A stretch of DNA of 64,000 bases, from assembly GCA_937873665.1 (NCBI GenBank), contig CALMYW010000519.1, forward strand, positions 16,764-80,763, written 5' to 3'. The notes below the pieces were generated by a model that saw only the letters and a list, made by a program, of their open reading frames with translations, was not told the DNA's origin and did no database searches. The stretch's first letter is position 1, and each line of letters begins with the position of its first letter. Below, piece by piece: positions 17,578 to 25,203 of this stretch. A program made the position numbers and the translations under genes. The stretch is from an uncultured Sphingorhabdus sp. GTDB lineage: Bacteria > Pseudomonadota > Alphaproteobacteria > Sphingomonadales > Sphingomonadaceae.

Positions 17578-19086
17578 ATGGCAGGGCTGATATCGGCTAG
17601 AAAGCGCGCGACCACTTTGGCGCTGGTCAACGGTTATGGGAGCAAGATCTCAAACCCGCGTATCCGCCATTTCCTACTTCGTGAACTCATGGCGCTGGTT
17701 CGTAGCGAGATTAGGCGGACACATGGCAGCCGGTCAGGCAAAAGAGGCCCTGGTCGTGCTGCCGACCGTTTTGCACGCGCGCAGAGCCGCAAGGTCAAAA
17801 AGCAGGTCGAGAAGCAGTTGGGATTTACAAAGCGTCAATTCGGACTTTTGAGCAAAGCAACCTTGATGCGCCGTTTCCGGTCCTCGGAACTGCTCGACGC
17901 GCTTGATCCGGGTCGACAGAGTCGATGGATTAATGTGGTTAAACGGCCGATAAGGGATGAAAATGCTCCGCTTCCTTCTGTCGAGCTCAAAAATTTCGAC
18001 CTGATCAGATTCCCGCACGAAACGCTCGACACGCTTGCCGAGATTTCAAAAGTCGAAGGCCAGGAGCTGGTGGCAAGGCTCGATTTTCTCGACAAGCACG
18101 TGAATGACGCCGGTGCGTTTCTCGTACTCGCTGAAATCTGGCCAGCGATCACTGCCTCCTTCAGCCATGGTCGAATGGAGGCCTCGATACAGAAGGTCGT
18201 GAGCGCGATCGGGCTTGATCGTGAACTTGGCGTCCAGCTGCCCGCCGTTTCCAACCATGATGACGTCTGGGCGTTTCCTGCAGAACGGCGCCGGCCCAAG
18301 GGTACGACCAAAGATCCCGACGCAGAATTGTCGCCCACCGACCGCGACAAGCTGGCAACGCGGTTTTGCAGCCTAGTCGATGGCTGGCTATGCGTTCCCA
18401 ACGATCCCGAATGCGAAGATGCCGGTTACGAACTGACAATCGATGCCAAGAGCCATTTGGCTCTGCTGATTGGCGAGGTTCTGTGCAATGCCGAGCGCCA
18501 CAGCCAGCCAGGGAGCGACGACGGCGACTGGTCAACGACGGCATTCATGGTCCGGCGGCAGCGTGACGACGGCGAGTGGGAACTTTTGTGCCATATGGCG
18601 TTTTTGAGTGTTGGCCAGTCAATGGCGGACTCGTTGCAGGAGGCATCGCCCGAAGTGCGCAAATTTGTCGACAGCTATACATCGATGCACAGGCGCTGCG
18701 GACTACGGCAGGACACACTTGAGACAATCGTTGCCTTACAGGATGCGGTAACTGGAAATGCTGAAGCTTATGAGGACACGCGCGGCGGCTTTGGGCTTCA
18801 GGATGTCCTTGCCTTCATCAACGACCTCGCTGAAAATGACAAAACCGGAAAGGAAGCCAAGGTAACGATTTTGTCAGGAAACAGCTGTATCCAGCTCAGT
18901 ACGCCGCATCTCGCCGGAAAACGCGAGGCGCTGGGCGAAAAGCGGTTGCACTGGTGCAATGTTGAGAATAAGCGCGAGCAGGCCCCAGATCCTGCAATGG
19001 TGTCGGATCTGAAGCGAAGATTTGCTGGTACTTTGGTGACGGTAGCATTCACGCTCGATAATAATTATGTAGATAGCTCGGAGTGA
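17578..19086 (+). CDS. GHKL/histidine-kinase-like ATPase of a STAS-linked pair
   Basis: A 502-residue cytosolic protein. The N-terminal 150 residues are basic and helical, without recognisable motifs. Around residues 285-300 an N-box is visible (LLIGEVLCNAERHSQ, with Glu, Asn and His placed as in GHKL ATPases), followed by an atypical G1 region (FLSVGQSMADSL) and a G2-like GGFGLQDVL near residue 400. No His-phosphorylation or receiver domain is seen, so this is not a standard sensor kinase. The next gene overlaps it and encodes a STAS-like DUF4325-type protein, a pairing I know from predicted signalling or conflict modules. Start ATG 17578 lacks a clear ribosome site; a later start is possible. 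Confidence 0.65.
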   Translation: MAGLISARKRATTLALVNGYGSKISNPRIRHFLLRELMALVRSEIRRTHGSRSGKRGPGRAADRFARAQSRKVKKQVEKQLGFTKRQFGLLSKATLMRRFRSSELLDALDPGRQSRWINVVKRPIRDENAPLPSVELKNFDLIRFPHETLDTLAEISKVEGQELVARLDFLDKHVNDAGAFLVLAEIWPAITASFSHGRMEASIQKVVSAIGLDRELGVQLPAVSNHDDVWAFPAERRRPKGTTKDPDAELSPTDRDKLATRFCSLVDGWLCVPNDPECEDAGYELTIDAKSHLALLIGEVLCNAERHSQPGSDDGDWSTTAFMVRRQRDDGEWELLCHMAFLSVGQSMADSLQEASPEVRKFVDSYTSMHRRCGLRQDTLETIVALQDAVTGNAEAYEDTRGGFGLQDVLAFINDLAENDKTGKEAKVTILSGNSCIQLSTPHLAGKREALGEKRLHWCNVENKREQAPDPAMVSDLKRRFAGTLVTVAFTLDNNYVDSSE

Positions 19087-19091
19087 GTCTG

Positions 19092-19421
19092 ATGATGATT
19101 ATGAGCAAGATCGATATCGACGACCTTACCGGCAATGGTAAAGTGCATACACTGAGTGGGCATTCCAAAGGGCTTGCCGCGCGCAAGAAATTTGACCTCG
19201 ACGAGCTGGACAGGGAAAATGCGATCGTGGATGTGGTCGTACCCGACCATCTGTTCAGCTTGAGCCCTTCTTTCGTGCAAGGGTTGTTCACCGCGAGCGT
19301 CCGCTTTTTCGGCAACAGCCGCGAGCGGTTCTTTGCGCACTATAATTTCCATGCAAGCGATCTTGCCATGCGCCAGATCAACCGCGGCATGGATGCCATA
19401 TTGACCAATCGCAGTCTGTAA
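19092..19421 (+). CDS. STAS-like (DUF4325-type) domain protein
   Basis: 109 residues from ATG 19092, chosen for the GGAG 8 nt upstream; GTG 19083 overlaps the ATPase stop and is an alternative. The C-terminal half (DHLFSLSPSFVQGLFTASV, then FFGNSRERFFAHYNF) fits the DUF4325/STAS-like pattern: a helix carrying a conserved Ser-Phe segment, followed by a strand. In STAS-type partner switching, an ATPase or kinase phosphorylates such a domain. Close coupling with the GHKL ATPase suggests the two proteins interact. Confidence 0.6.
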   Translation: MMIMSKIDIDDLTGNGKVHTLSGHSKGLAARKKFDLDELDRENAIVDVVVPDHLFSLSPSFVQGLFTASVRFFGNSRERFFAHYNFHASDLAMRQINRGMDAILTNRSL

Positions 19422-19437
19422 TCCAATCGCTCAATCC

Positions 19438-20010
19438 ATGTCCGGGGGCTCGCAAGGCGTTACTGACGCCGTATTTTACGGGTGGTTGGTTACAGCCATT
19501 GGCTGGGTCATCACGATGGGTTGGAATTTCCTCAATCGCAGACATAGCAACGAACTAGCCGCCAGCATACGCAAGGACAATTTTGCGCTCGATCAATGGA
19601 ACAGCGTACGCGATTCGATCGAGGCCTGCCTGACTGCCTTCAGCGAAGCGGCGCTTGAACTATCGCTGATCCATAGCCAAACCCTCGCCGAGCTTAAACT
19701 GCAATGCGAAACTTCGCTTCGCATCCTTACCCTGAAGCAGGATTTGCTCGCCCAAGCGCTCAAGACCGCAGATGAAACCTATTATGTCGATGGCGATGAC
19801 TGGGAACCCATGGCTAATGGACCTGAAGTTGATCTGGAAACAAGCTGGGATCATGTTGTTGCAATCGGCGAGCAGATACGCGCCGCGCGCAGCATCGCAG
19901 CGGTAAAAAACGCGATACTGCCTGCGAAGATACAAGTCAGGGAAATTTGTGACCCTATCCGACAGCGCGTGCGCGTCGAGACCATCAAGCATGACCCCGA
20001 CAAGTCCTGA
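19438..20010 (+). CDS. Single-pass membrane protein, third gene of ATPase/STAS module
   Basis: 190 residues from ATG 19438, 16 bp after the STAS gene. Residues about 12-31 form one transmembrane helix (FYGWLVTAIGWVITMGWNFL), followed by a basic stop-transfer and a long helical cytosolic domain rich in Leu, Glu and Gln (about 40-180). The architecture resembles effector or anchor subunits in predicted membrane-acting defence modules, but there is no direct motif for pore formation. Tight spacing supports one operon with the two upstream genes. Confidence 0.6.
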   Translation: MSGGSQGVTDAVFYGWLVTAIGWVITMGWNFLNRRHSNELAASIRKDNFALDQWNSVRDSIEACLTAFSEAALELSLIHSQTLAELKLQCETSLRILTLKQDLLAQALKTADETYYVDGDDWEPMANGPEVDLETSWDHVVAIGEQIRAARSIAAVKNAILPAKIQVREICDPIRQRVRVETIKHDPDKS

Positions 20011-20373
20011 ATTATGAGAGTTTCGGTCACAAACCCGCGATGACTATCAGGCCTTATGGCCTATGCCTATTGCTTGCAAGTCTACCTTTCGGTCGGGCGC
20101 GGATCGACTGCATTACAGTCTGCCGCATCCTATTTAGTATGGTCGCCTTACGGCCAAGTGTGGCCACAATACACAGCAGAAATGTGTGGCCGGTTTGATC
20201 GGACAAGCAACGTATCCCGGACGGCAACTTAGTCAGCAAATGCCGACCTTGAGTCCGTCGTTGCAATTGCAACAAGGCTATCTTGGTGTCGACGGCCCAA
20301 CGCCTCGTCCTGACACACTCTGCAAGAAACCTACGGTATCGCGCTACTGAGCGGTGGCTTGGCCGACAGCTGA
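20011..20373. other. Intergenic, no gene seen
   Basis: Lies between the membrane protein stop and the 3' end of the small minus-strand HTH gene. Open frames here have no ribosome sites or recognisable protein character. TGTGGCC occurs twice near 20159 and 20186 without larger symmetry. Confidence 0.4.
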
Positions 20374-20550
20374 TCAATGCTCCCGCATATAGGCACTTAC
20401 CCGTTCGAGCGTGCGGCGCCTCGGGGAACGTCCCGAACGCAAATCCTCGACAAATCGCGGATCCTTGACCGCAAGCCGCCCGAACCGTGTGGGCGATAGG
20501 CCATGCCGCTCGATATATTGCTCGATTTCGCCGAGGAGAGGATGCCTCAT
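20374..20550 (-). CDS. Small HTH-type protein divergent from S24 repressor
   Basis: A 58-codon frame on the minus strand, ATG 20550 to TGA 20374. The peptide begins MRHPLLGEIEQYIERHGLSP and continues with FGRLAVKDPRFVEDLRSGRS, a compact Cro/Xre-like helix-turn-helix followed by a basic segment. It closely resembles a family of tiny sphingomonad HTH proteins I recall. It is transcribed away from the S24 gene across a 101-bp region holding a LexA box and five half-sites, so the two may form a bistable switch as in phages. No strong ribosome site is visible. Confidence 0.65.
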   Translation of the reverse strand: MRHPLLGEIEQYIERHGLSPTRFGRLAVKDPRFVEDLRSGRSPRRRTLERVSAYMREH

Positions 20551-20572
20551 AGACTCACACTTTCTTGCTTGT

Positions 20573-20587
20573 GTTCTTGTTATGTTC
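20573..20587 (+). promoter_or_regulatory. LexA (SOS) box in divergent control region
   Basis: GTTC-TTGTTAT-GTTC, an exact alphaproteobacterial LexA site, lies between the small HTH gene and the S24 repressor gene. Its right half overlaps the first half-site of the operator array, so host LexA and the element's repressor could compete. Confidence 0.7.
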
Positions 20588-20627
20588 CTATTAGGAAGAC
20601 TTCCTAGAGTCTAGGATAAATTCCTAG
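20585..20627 (+). promoter_or_regulatory. Array of five alternating TTCCTA/TAGGAA half-sites
   Basis: Half-sites TTCCTA (20585), TAGGAA (20592), TTCCTA (20601), TAGGAT (20612) and TTCCTA (20621) alternate in orientation. Neighbouring sites form perfect palindromes: TTCCTA-T-TAGGAA, TAGGAA-GAC-TTCCTA, TCCTAG-AGT-CTAGGA and CTAGGA-N5-TCCTAG. The array ends 24 nt before the S24 ATG and is the likely cooperative operator of that repressor. Confidence 0.75.
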
Positions 20628-20651
20628 CAGCGAGACAAAGGACCAAATGCG

Positions 20652-21296
20652 ATGAGCGATCCCCGTGCAGTACTGGACGAGCTGATCCGGAAAAATGGTG
20701 ATGACTATTCGGCGATATCGCGCCTCCTTGGGCGTAACGCCGCCTATATACAGCAGTTCATCAAACGCGGATCGCCGCGCATGCTGTCCGAAGGCGACCG
20801 GAGCATCCTTGCCCGCTATTTCGGGGTCGAGGAAAGCCTGCTTGGTGGACCGACGCGGCGTGGCGGCCCCGTCACCGAACTGGTGCAGGTGCCGGTTCTC
20901 GATGTATCCGCCTCTGCAGGGCACGGCGCGCTTGCCGAGATGGAGCAGAAAAGCACGCAGTTCGGGTTTGACGAGCAATGGCTGCGCAAGCTGACAACGA
21001 GCCGTGGTCCTAGCCTCTCGATCATCCATGTACTGGGCGATTCCATGGAACCAACGCTCGCCGACAAAGACGATGTCATGGTCGATCTGGGCGACGGCCA
21101 AGCCCGGCTGCGTGACGGGATCTATGTGCTGCGCATGGATGATACGCTCAGCGTCAAACGCATTGCACTTGAGCCCAAGGGACGGCTGATTTCGGTGATT
21201 AGCGACAATCCGGCCTATCCAACCTGGCATGGGCTTGACCGGCGCTCGGTCAATATCGTTGGCAGGGTGCTTTGGTTTGGACGCAAATTGCAGTAA
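20652..21296 (+). CDS. S24-type LexA/CI-like repressor with autoprotease
   Basis: 214 residues from ATG 20652, with AAAGGA 9 nt upstream. An N-terminal helical DNA-binding region (about 1-62, YSAISRLLGRNAAYIQQFIK) is followed by a hinge with a candidate Ala89-Gly90 cleavage site and a C-terminal S24 domain. The catalytic Ser131 (GDSMEPTL) and Lys169 (SVKRI) are both present, so RecA-stimulated self-cleavage is plausible. It probably binds the adjoining half-site array and controls itself and the divergent HTH gene. This could link element gene expression to DNA damage. Confidence 0.88.
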   Translation: MSDPRAVLDELIRKNGDDYSAISRLLGRNAAYIQQFIKRGSPRMLSEGDRSILARYFGVEESLLGGPTRRGGPVTELVQVPVLDVSASAGHGALAEMEQKSTQFGFDEQWLRKLTTSRGPSLSIIHVLGDSMEPTLADKDDVMVDLGDGQARLRDGIYVLRMDDTLSVKRIALEPKGRLISVISDNPAYPTWHGLDRRSVNIVGRVLWFGRKLQ

Positions 21297-21306
21297 AGCT
21301 TTTCCC

Positions 21307-21732
21307 ATGTTCCTGCTTTTTGCTGCCACCGTAGTCGCTTCCGGCAAGAATTTCGCCTGCACACCGACGCATGTCTGGGACGGCGATGGTCCGATCTGGT
21401 GCGCTGAAGGCCCGCATGTCCGTTTGTCCGGAATTGCGGCGCGCGAGATGGACGAAAGCTGCCGGACCAACCAGCCCTGCCCTGAAGCCTCAGCACTCGA
21501 AGCGCGCGACCAGCTGGTTGCCTTTCTGGGTGGCGCGCGAGGGTCAAACGAGACCGGTCATATCGCCGTGCGCGGGCCCAGGCTTAGCTGCCGCTCCGAC
21601 GGTTCGGCGGGCGGCACGCGTACAGCAGCCTTCTGTACCCTGCCCTCGGGCGAGGATCTGTCCTGCGCGATGGTCGAGAGCGGCACCGTGTTGCGTTGGG
21701 ACCGTTATTGGCGGAACCATATATGCCCATGA
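21307..21732 (+). CDS. Small SNase-like secreted protein, partly degenerate
   Basis: ATG 21307 follows the S24 stop by 10 bp, giving 141 residues with a short hydrophobic N-terminus (MFLLFAATVVASG), probably a signal. HVWDGDGPIW and VRLSGIAARE correspond to the SNase Asp-Gly-Asp and Arg/Glu segments. The usual YGR motif is missing, and there are six or more cysteines instead, so nuclease activity is uncertain. It ends in an ATGA overlap with the next gene. It may be co-transcribed with the repressor. Confidence 0.65.
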   Translation: MFLLFAATVVASGKNFACTPTHVWDGDGPIWCAEGPHVRLSGIAAREMDESCRTNQPCPEASALEARDQLVAFLGGARGSNETGHIAVRGPRLSCRSDGSAGGTRTAAFCTLPSGEDLSCAMVESGTVLRWDRYWRNHICP

Positions 21733-22022
21733 GCCAACCTGTCCGCGAGACCGGCCTGCTCGTCGATAGCGCGCAGGGGCCTCAGCTGAAGCTGCCAGGT
21801 GGCGGCAATTGGCAGATCGAGCCCTCGCGTGCCGTCAACCGGTTGATCGGCGAGCGCGTCACGCTCGAAGGCACAAGATCGGGGTTCAACGACATTGCCT
21901 GCCAGCGCATCTGGAAGGAAGGTACCGAACGTCCGCGTTTCGAGATCGGGCTGGTCGAGAAATGGACTGTGTCCACGTTTGTTGCATCGAGCCTGATATT
22001 GGCGGTTGTCGGCTATTTCTGA
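21729..22022 (+). CDS. Small OB-like (DUF5818-like) membrane-tailed protein
   Basis: ATG 21729 in the ATGA overlap gives 97 residues. Residues about 10-65 (GLLVDSAQGPQLKLPGGGNW, then LIGERVTLEGTRSGFNDIA) form a small beta-rich domain that recalls DUF5818, frequent in sphingomonads. The C-terminus ends in a hydrophobic segment (VSTFVASSLILAVVGYF), a likely membrane tail. Function unknown. A strong terminator at 22171 separates it from the convergent relaxase gene. Confidence 0.6.
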   Translation: MSQPVRETGLLVDSAQGPQLKLPGGGNWQIEPSRAVNRLIGERVTLEGTRSGFNDIACQRIWKEGTERPRFEIGLVEKWTVSTFVASSLILAVVGYF

Positions 22023-22170
22023 GCCGTCGCCGCGGCCAATTTGGCCGAAATTGTCAAGCGACTTTGGCGGCCCTTGACGTTTCTATCCAAGAATTTTTAG
22101 CAATTTGGGCGTAGCAAGAAGCTGCGACCCAAGGGGTTTGGGCAATCGGTTCAAACATCCTTTCCTTTGA

Positions 22171-22201
22171 AAGACCCGCCGGCAAGGCGGGTCTTCTTTT
22201 T
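22171..22201 (+). terminator. Rho-independent terminator
   Basis: AAGACCCGCC and GGCGGGTCTT form a perfect 10-bp stem with a 5-nt loop, followed by CTTTTT on the plus strand. It closes the S24-led plus-strand operon; on the minus strand it lies downstream of the relaxase stop but has only a weak T-run there. Confidence 0.9.
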
Positions 22202-22235
22202 CATGGGCAGCCAAAAAGGGATCGCTGCTGCCAAG

Positions 22236-25166
22236 CTAGATTCCAATCTCGAACGGTTTGATGATCGACCGGTCGCGCTCGGGCGGCTCGCGTCCCTGGC
22301 TCGTCTGGACCTCCTGTCCTTTGGCAAGACCTGCAGCGGCAGCTTTCTTCAACATGCCCGTTGCTTCAAGCGCCGATGTCTTCATGCCGGAATTCCGCTC
22401 CACTGCCGCCTGCAACCGGTCCCTGTTGTCGAGGAACAATGTGAGCCCATCACGCAGCCGGGTGATGGTGACCAGGAAGGTCTGCTGGTTCGAAAGATTT
22501 TTCTCGCGGCTGTCCATGACTGCAATGCCGCGATCAGAGGTCAGGCCCTGCGCCATATGGGCGTTGAGCGCATAAGCGAGGTCGAGCCGCTTGAGCATCG
22601 GATCGTCCTTCCCCAGCTGTTGCTCGATCCCCGATGAGGTGCGGACCGTCAGTCCCTTGGGATCAACCGCCAATATCTGCGCCTGATCGGCGTTGAGCAG
22701 CCCCCGCTTATGGTCAGTGTCGGTCCAGCGGATACGGTCGCCCTGATGCAGATCGAGGGGCTTTGGCTCGAACAAGCGCAACGGATCCTGATTGCCTTGC
22801 GGTCGCAGCTGGCCTGGCCTGAACACAAATTGCCTCCCGCGCCGGTTTTCAAGCGTGACGCTCCCCTGGGCTGCATCGACGCTTGCGACCGTGTAGCGGC
22901 CTTCGTGAAGACCTTGGCTGCGCTGCCGCCTGGCGACCTCGACCAGCATGCCGGGCGCGTAGCTTTTCGCATAACGCAGCTCCTCGCGGGTCAAATTGAC
23001 GCGCGCGAGCGTTTGGACGCTGAGCGCCCCTTTCCCAAGCTCGCCATTGGCCCTGAGCCCGGTCTGCACGGCTTCATTGACCGCACTTCGCAAATTTCGG
23101 CCCGAGGCATAGATCGACGTGCGCTCGCGCTCGGCGGGCGACAGCGACAGCCAGGCGCTGGCGGCTGCAAGTGCCGCATCCTCTTTCACCTCAACAATAT
23201 GCGGTTTGAGACGATTAAGTGCTTCAGCGATATTGCCGCCCTGGGCTGCCTGTTGCGCCGCGCGCAGCGTCTTGTCACGCGCGCGGATATTGAGGTTCAT
23301 GATCGCGGTTTCAACGCCTGCCTTTTGCATGACATCAAAGGGCTTGCCCGCATCGACCGCACCCAGCTGCTTGCGATCACCGATGCTCGCAAAGCGGTCG
23401 ACTTCAAGCAAATTGGCGAGCCGCACGAGCTTTTCCTTGTCGCTATTTCCGACCATCGAGGCTTCGTCGAGCAGGAGAACACTTCCCCTATATTGCGCCC
23501 TTGCTTCGGCGAGTTTGAGCGGATCGGGTGAGGAGAGGAGGCTTGCATGACGCCGCAGGAAACGCGCCACAGTCATCGATGCTATCCCGGTATCGCGCTC
23601 GAGCATCTGGACCAGTGTATTCTGAACGGCCAGCCCCAGCACATCGCGTCGTTCTTCGCGCAATATGTCGGCAACAGGCTTCAGGACGGTGCTTTTACCT
23701 GCCCCTGCTATCCCCTGGATCGCGACGATACGGTTGTGCGAACTCAGGATCAGGCGCCCTGCCCCTTCCTGGCCGTGGTTGAGGGTCATGCCATATTTGA
23801 GTTGGGAAAGCGCCTGCAGCCGTTCACCCGCAACGTCGGATTCCACGATGGGCGCGATGCGATTCCGCCCTTTGTCGACCGCACCCAGGATGCGCTGTTC
23901 GAGCGCAAGCGCATCGGCGCTGGTGACGATGCCGCGATCGACGCCTTTACCTGCAACCAGATGGCCCTGGCGCAGCAATTGCGCGACGCGCTCCTCGATC
24001 TGCGGCAAGGCGGTTGGCAAGCCAAAATCGAGCGCTGCCTTATAGATTGCGGTCTTTGCAAAGGCAGCTTCGCGCTCACCCAGATGGCGCACAGCCGAGG
24101 CAACGGCATGCACGGCTGCAATCTGTTCGGGGCTCCGCTTTCCCAGCGCTTTGGGTATCAAGGGATCGACAGGCGAAAGCCCCAGTCTTTCGGCAAGGCC
24201 GCTGGCCCATAAGCGCATATTGCCGACGCTCTCTGCCACCCTTTGAGTGAAAGTCGGGACATGGCCGATGTCCGAAGCCGCACGTGCATTGGCCCGTTCG
24301 ATGATTGCAGCCGGGTCAAAGCCGAGCTCGTCAGCCTTCGCCGCCCAGCTTTGTGCAAGTGCCGCACGGTCCTCGATCTTGGGCTTGGCAGAGCGAGTTA
24401 TCAGATTGGCAGCATTGCGCGCAGAGAGGCCTTTGCTATCCATGTTGGATAGCGCATTGATGATTTCCGCGCGCCGCGAACTGAACGCGTCGCGAATGTC
24501 CTTTGGCACGCCTTTGGCTTCAAAATTGCCATGCTTTCCCTGTTCGCCAATCTCATAGCCAAGCTTTTCAACCGACAGCCGGAAGCGGGCCATCGTCATG
24601 GCGTTCAACAGGGTATTATGATCCCAAAGCTTGTCATTTCTGAGTGCACGCCATTTGCCATCTGGTCCTTTGGTTGCATTGGCAACGACGGCATGAAAAT
24701 GCGCATTGGGCTCCTGGTTACGGTTGGTGTCGTGCCCAAACATCGCCACCAACAGGTTTCGGGTTGGTACAATCTTCTCCCGGCCTTTTACCTCCATCCG
24801 GGTTTCGGCAAGGTGGGTTTCAGCCCAGCCAAGCGTTTCCTTGACCGCTGCCGCATAAGCATCGAGGATGCGGGTATCGCCGCCGACCAGTGCGATCAGC
24901 GACCAGCTTTTGGGCATTGAGAAAGTGAGATCGGTGCCAGCCCGGTGCGGCCTCAAATCGCTCCCCAAACGCGTGCCGTCCGGAAGATGGCCTTTGAGTA
25001 TCGCCTCAAACTGTTTTGCCTCGACACGGCCATCCAGTCCGAGCGCTTTCGCACCCTGTCCGACCCATTCGCCCGACCGGTCAGCGTCCGCGCGGGTATA
25101 ATAATTGTCGGCGGCAAAATAATTGGCGGCACCCCCTGCTGTGCGGACATTGGCTACCGAGAGCAT
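22236..25166 (-). CDS. traI: MobF-family conjugative relaxase/helicase
   Basis: 976 residues from ATG 25166 with GGAAGG upstream. The N-terminal relaxase domain has a tyrosine pair Tyr22-Tyr23 (NYYTRAD) for nicking and covalent DNA attachment, and a metal-binding His cluster including His156 and His158 (NAHFHAVVAN). A RecD/TraI-like SF1 helicase follows: Walker A GIAGAGKST (about 485-493), Walker B VLLLDEASM, and later helicase motifs. It nicks oriT and unwinds the transferred strand, delivered by the TraD protein encoded upstream. Length is typical for compact alphaproteobacterial MobF relaxases and much shorter than F TraI (1756 residues), with no extended C-terminus. Confidence 0.95.
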   Translation of the reverse strand: MLSVANVRTAGGAANYFAADNYYTRADADRSGEWVGQGAKALGLDGRVEAKQFEAILKGHLPDGTRLGSDLRPHRAGTDLTFSMPKSWSLIALVGGDTRILDAYAAAVKETLGWAETHLAETRMEVKGREKIVPTRNLLVAMFGHDTNRNQEPNAHFHAVVANATKGPDGKWRALRNDKLWDHNTLLNAMTMARFRLSVEKLGYEIGEQGKHGNFEAKGVPKDIRDAFSSRRAEIINALSNMDSKGLSARNAANLITRSAKPKIEDRAALAQSWAAKADELGFDPAAIIERANARAASDIGHVPTFTQRVAESVGNMRLWASGLAERLGLSPVDPLIPKALGKRSPEQIAAVHAVASAVRHLGEREAAFAKTAIYKAALDFGLPTALPQIEERVAQLLRQGHLVAGKGVDRGIVTSADALALEQRILGAVDKGRNRIAPIVESDVAGERLQALSQLKYGMTLNHGQEGAGRLILSSHNRIVAIQGIAGAGKSTVLKPVADILREERRDVLGLAVQNTLVQMLERDTGIASMTVARFLRRHASLLSSPDPLKLAEARAQYRGSVLLLDEASMVGNSDKEKLVRLANLLEVDRFASIGDRKQLGAVDAGKPFDVMQKAGVETAIMNLNIRARDKTLRAAQQAAQGGNIAEALNRLKPHIVEVKEDAALAAASAWLSLSPAERERTSIYASGRNLRSAVNEAVQTGLRANGELGKGALSVQTLARVNLTREELRYAKSYAPGMLVEVARRQRSQGLHEGRYTVASVDAAQGSVTLENRRGRQFVFRPGQLRPQGNQDPLRLFEPKPLDLHQGDRIRWTDTDHKRGLLNADQAQILAVDPKGLTVRTSSGIEQQLGKDDPMLKRLDLAYALNAHMAQGLTSDRGIAVMDSREKNLSNQQTFLVTITRLRDGLTLFLDNRDRLQAAVERNSGMKTSALEATGMLKKAAAAGLAKGQEVQTSQGREPPERDRSIIKPFEIGI

Positions 25167-25203
25167 CGATCACGCCTTCCGGCAACATGCGGCATGAGCG
25201 GTC

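Noticed and set aside
17578..19086. Standard two-component sensor kinase
   Set aside because: There is no membrane sensor, H-box or response regulator; only ATPase-type boxes are visible, and the partner is STAS-like.
22710..23531. Plus-strand 273-codon open frame
   Set aside because: Antisense to the relaxase helicase domain, with no family-like sequence.
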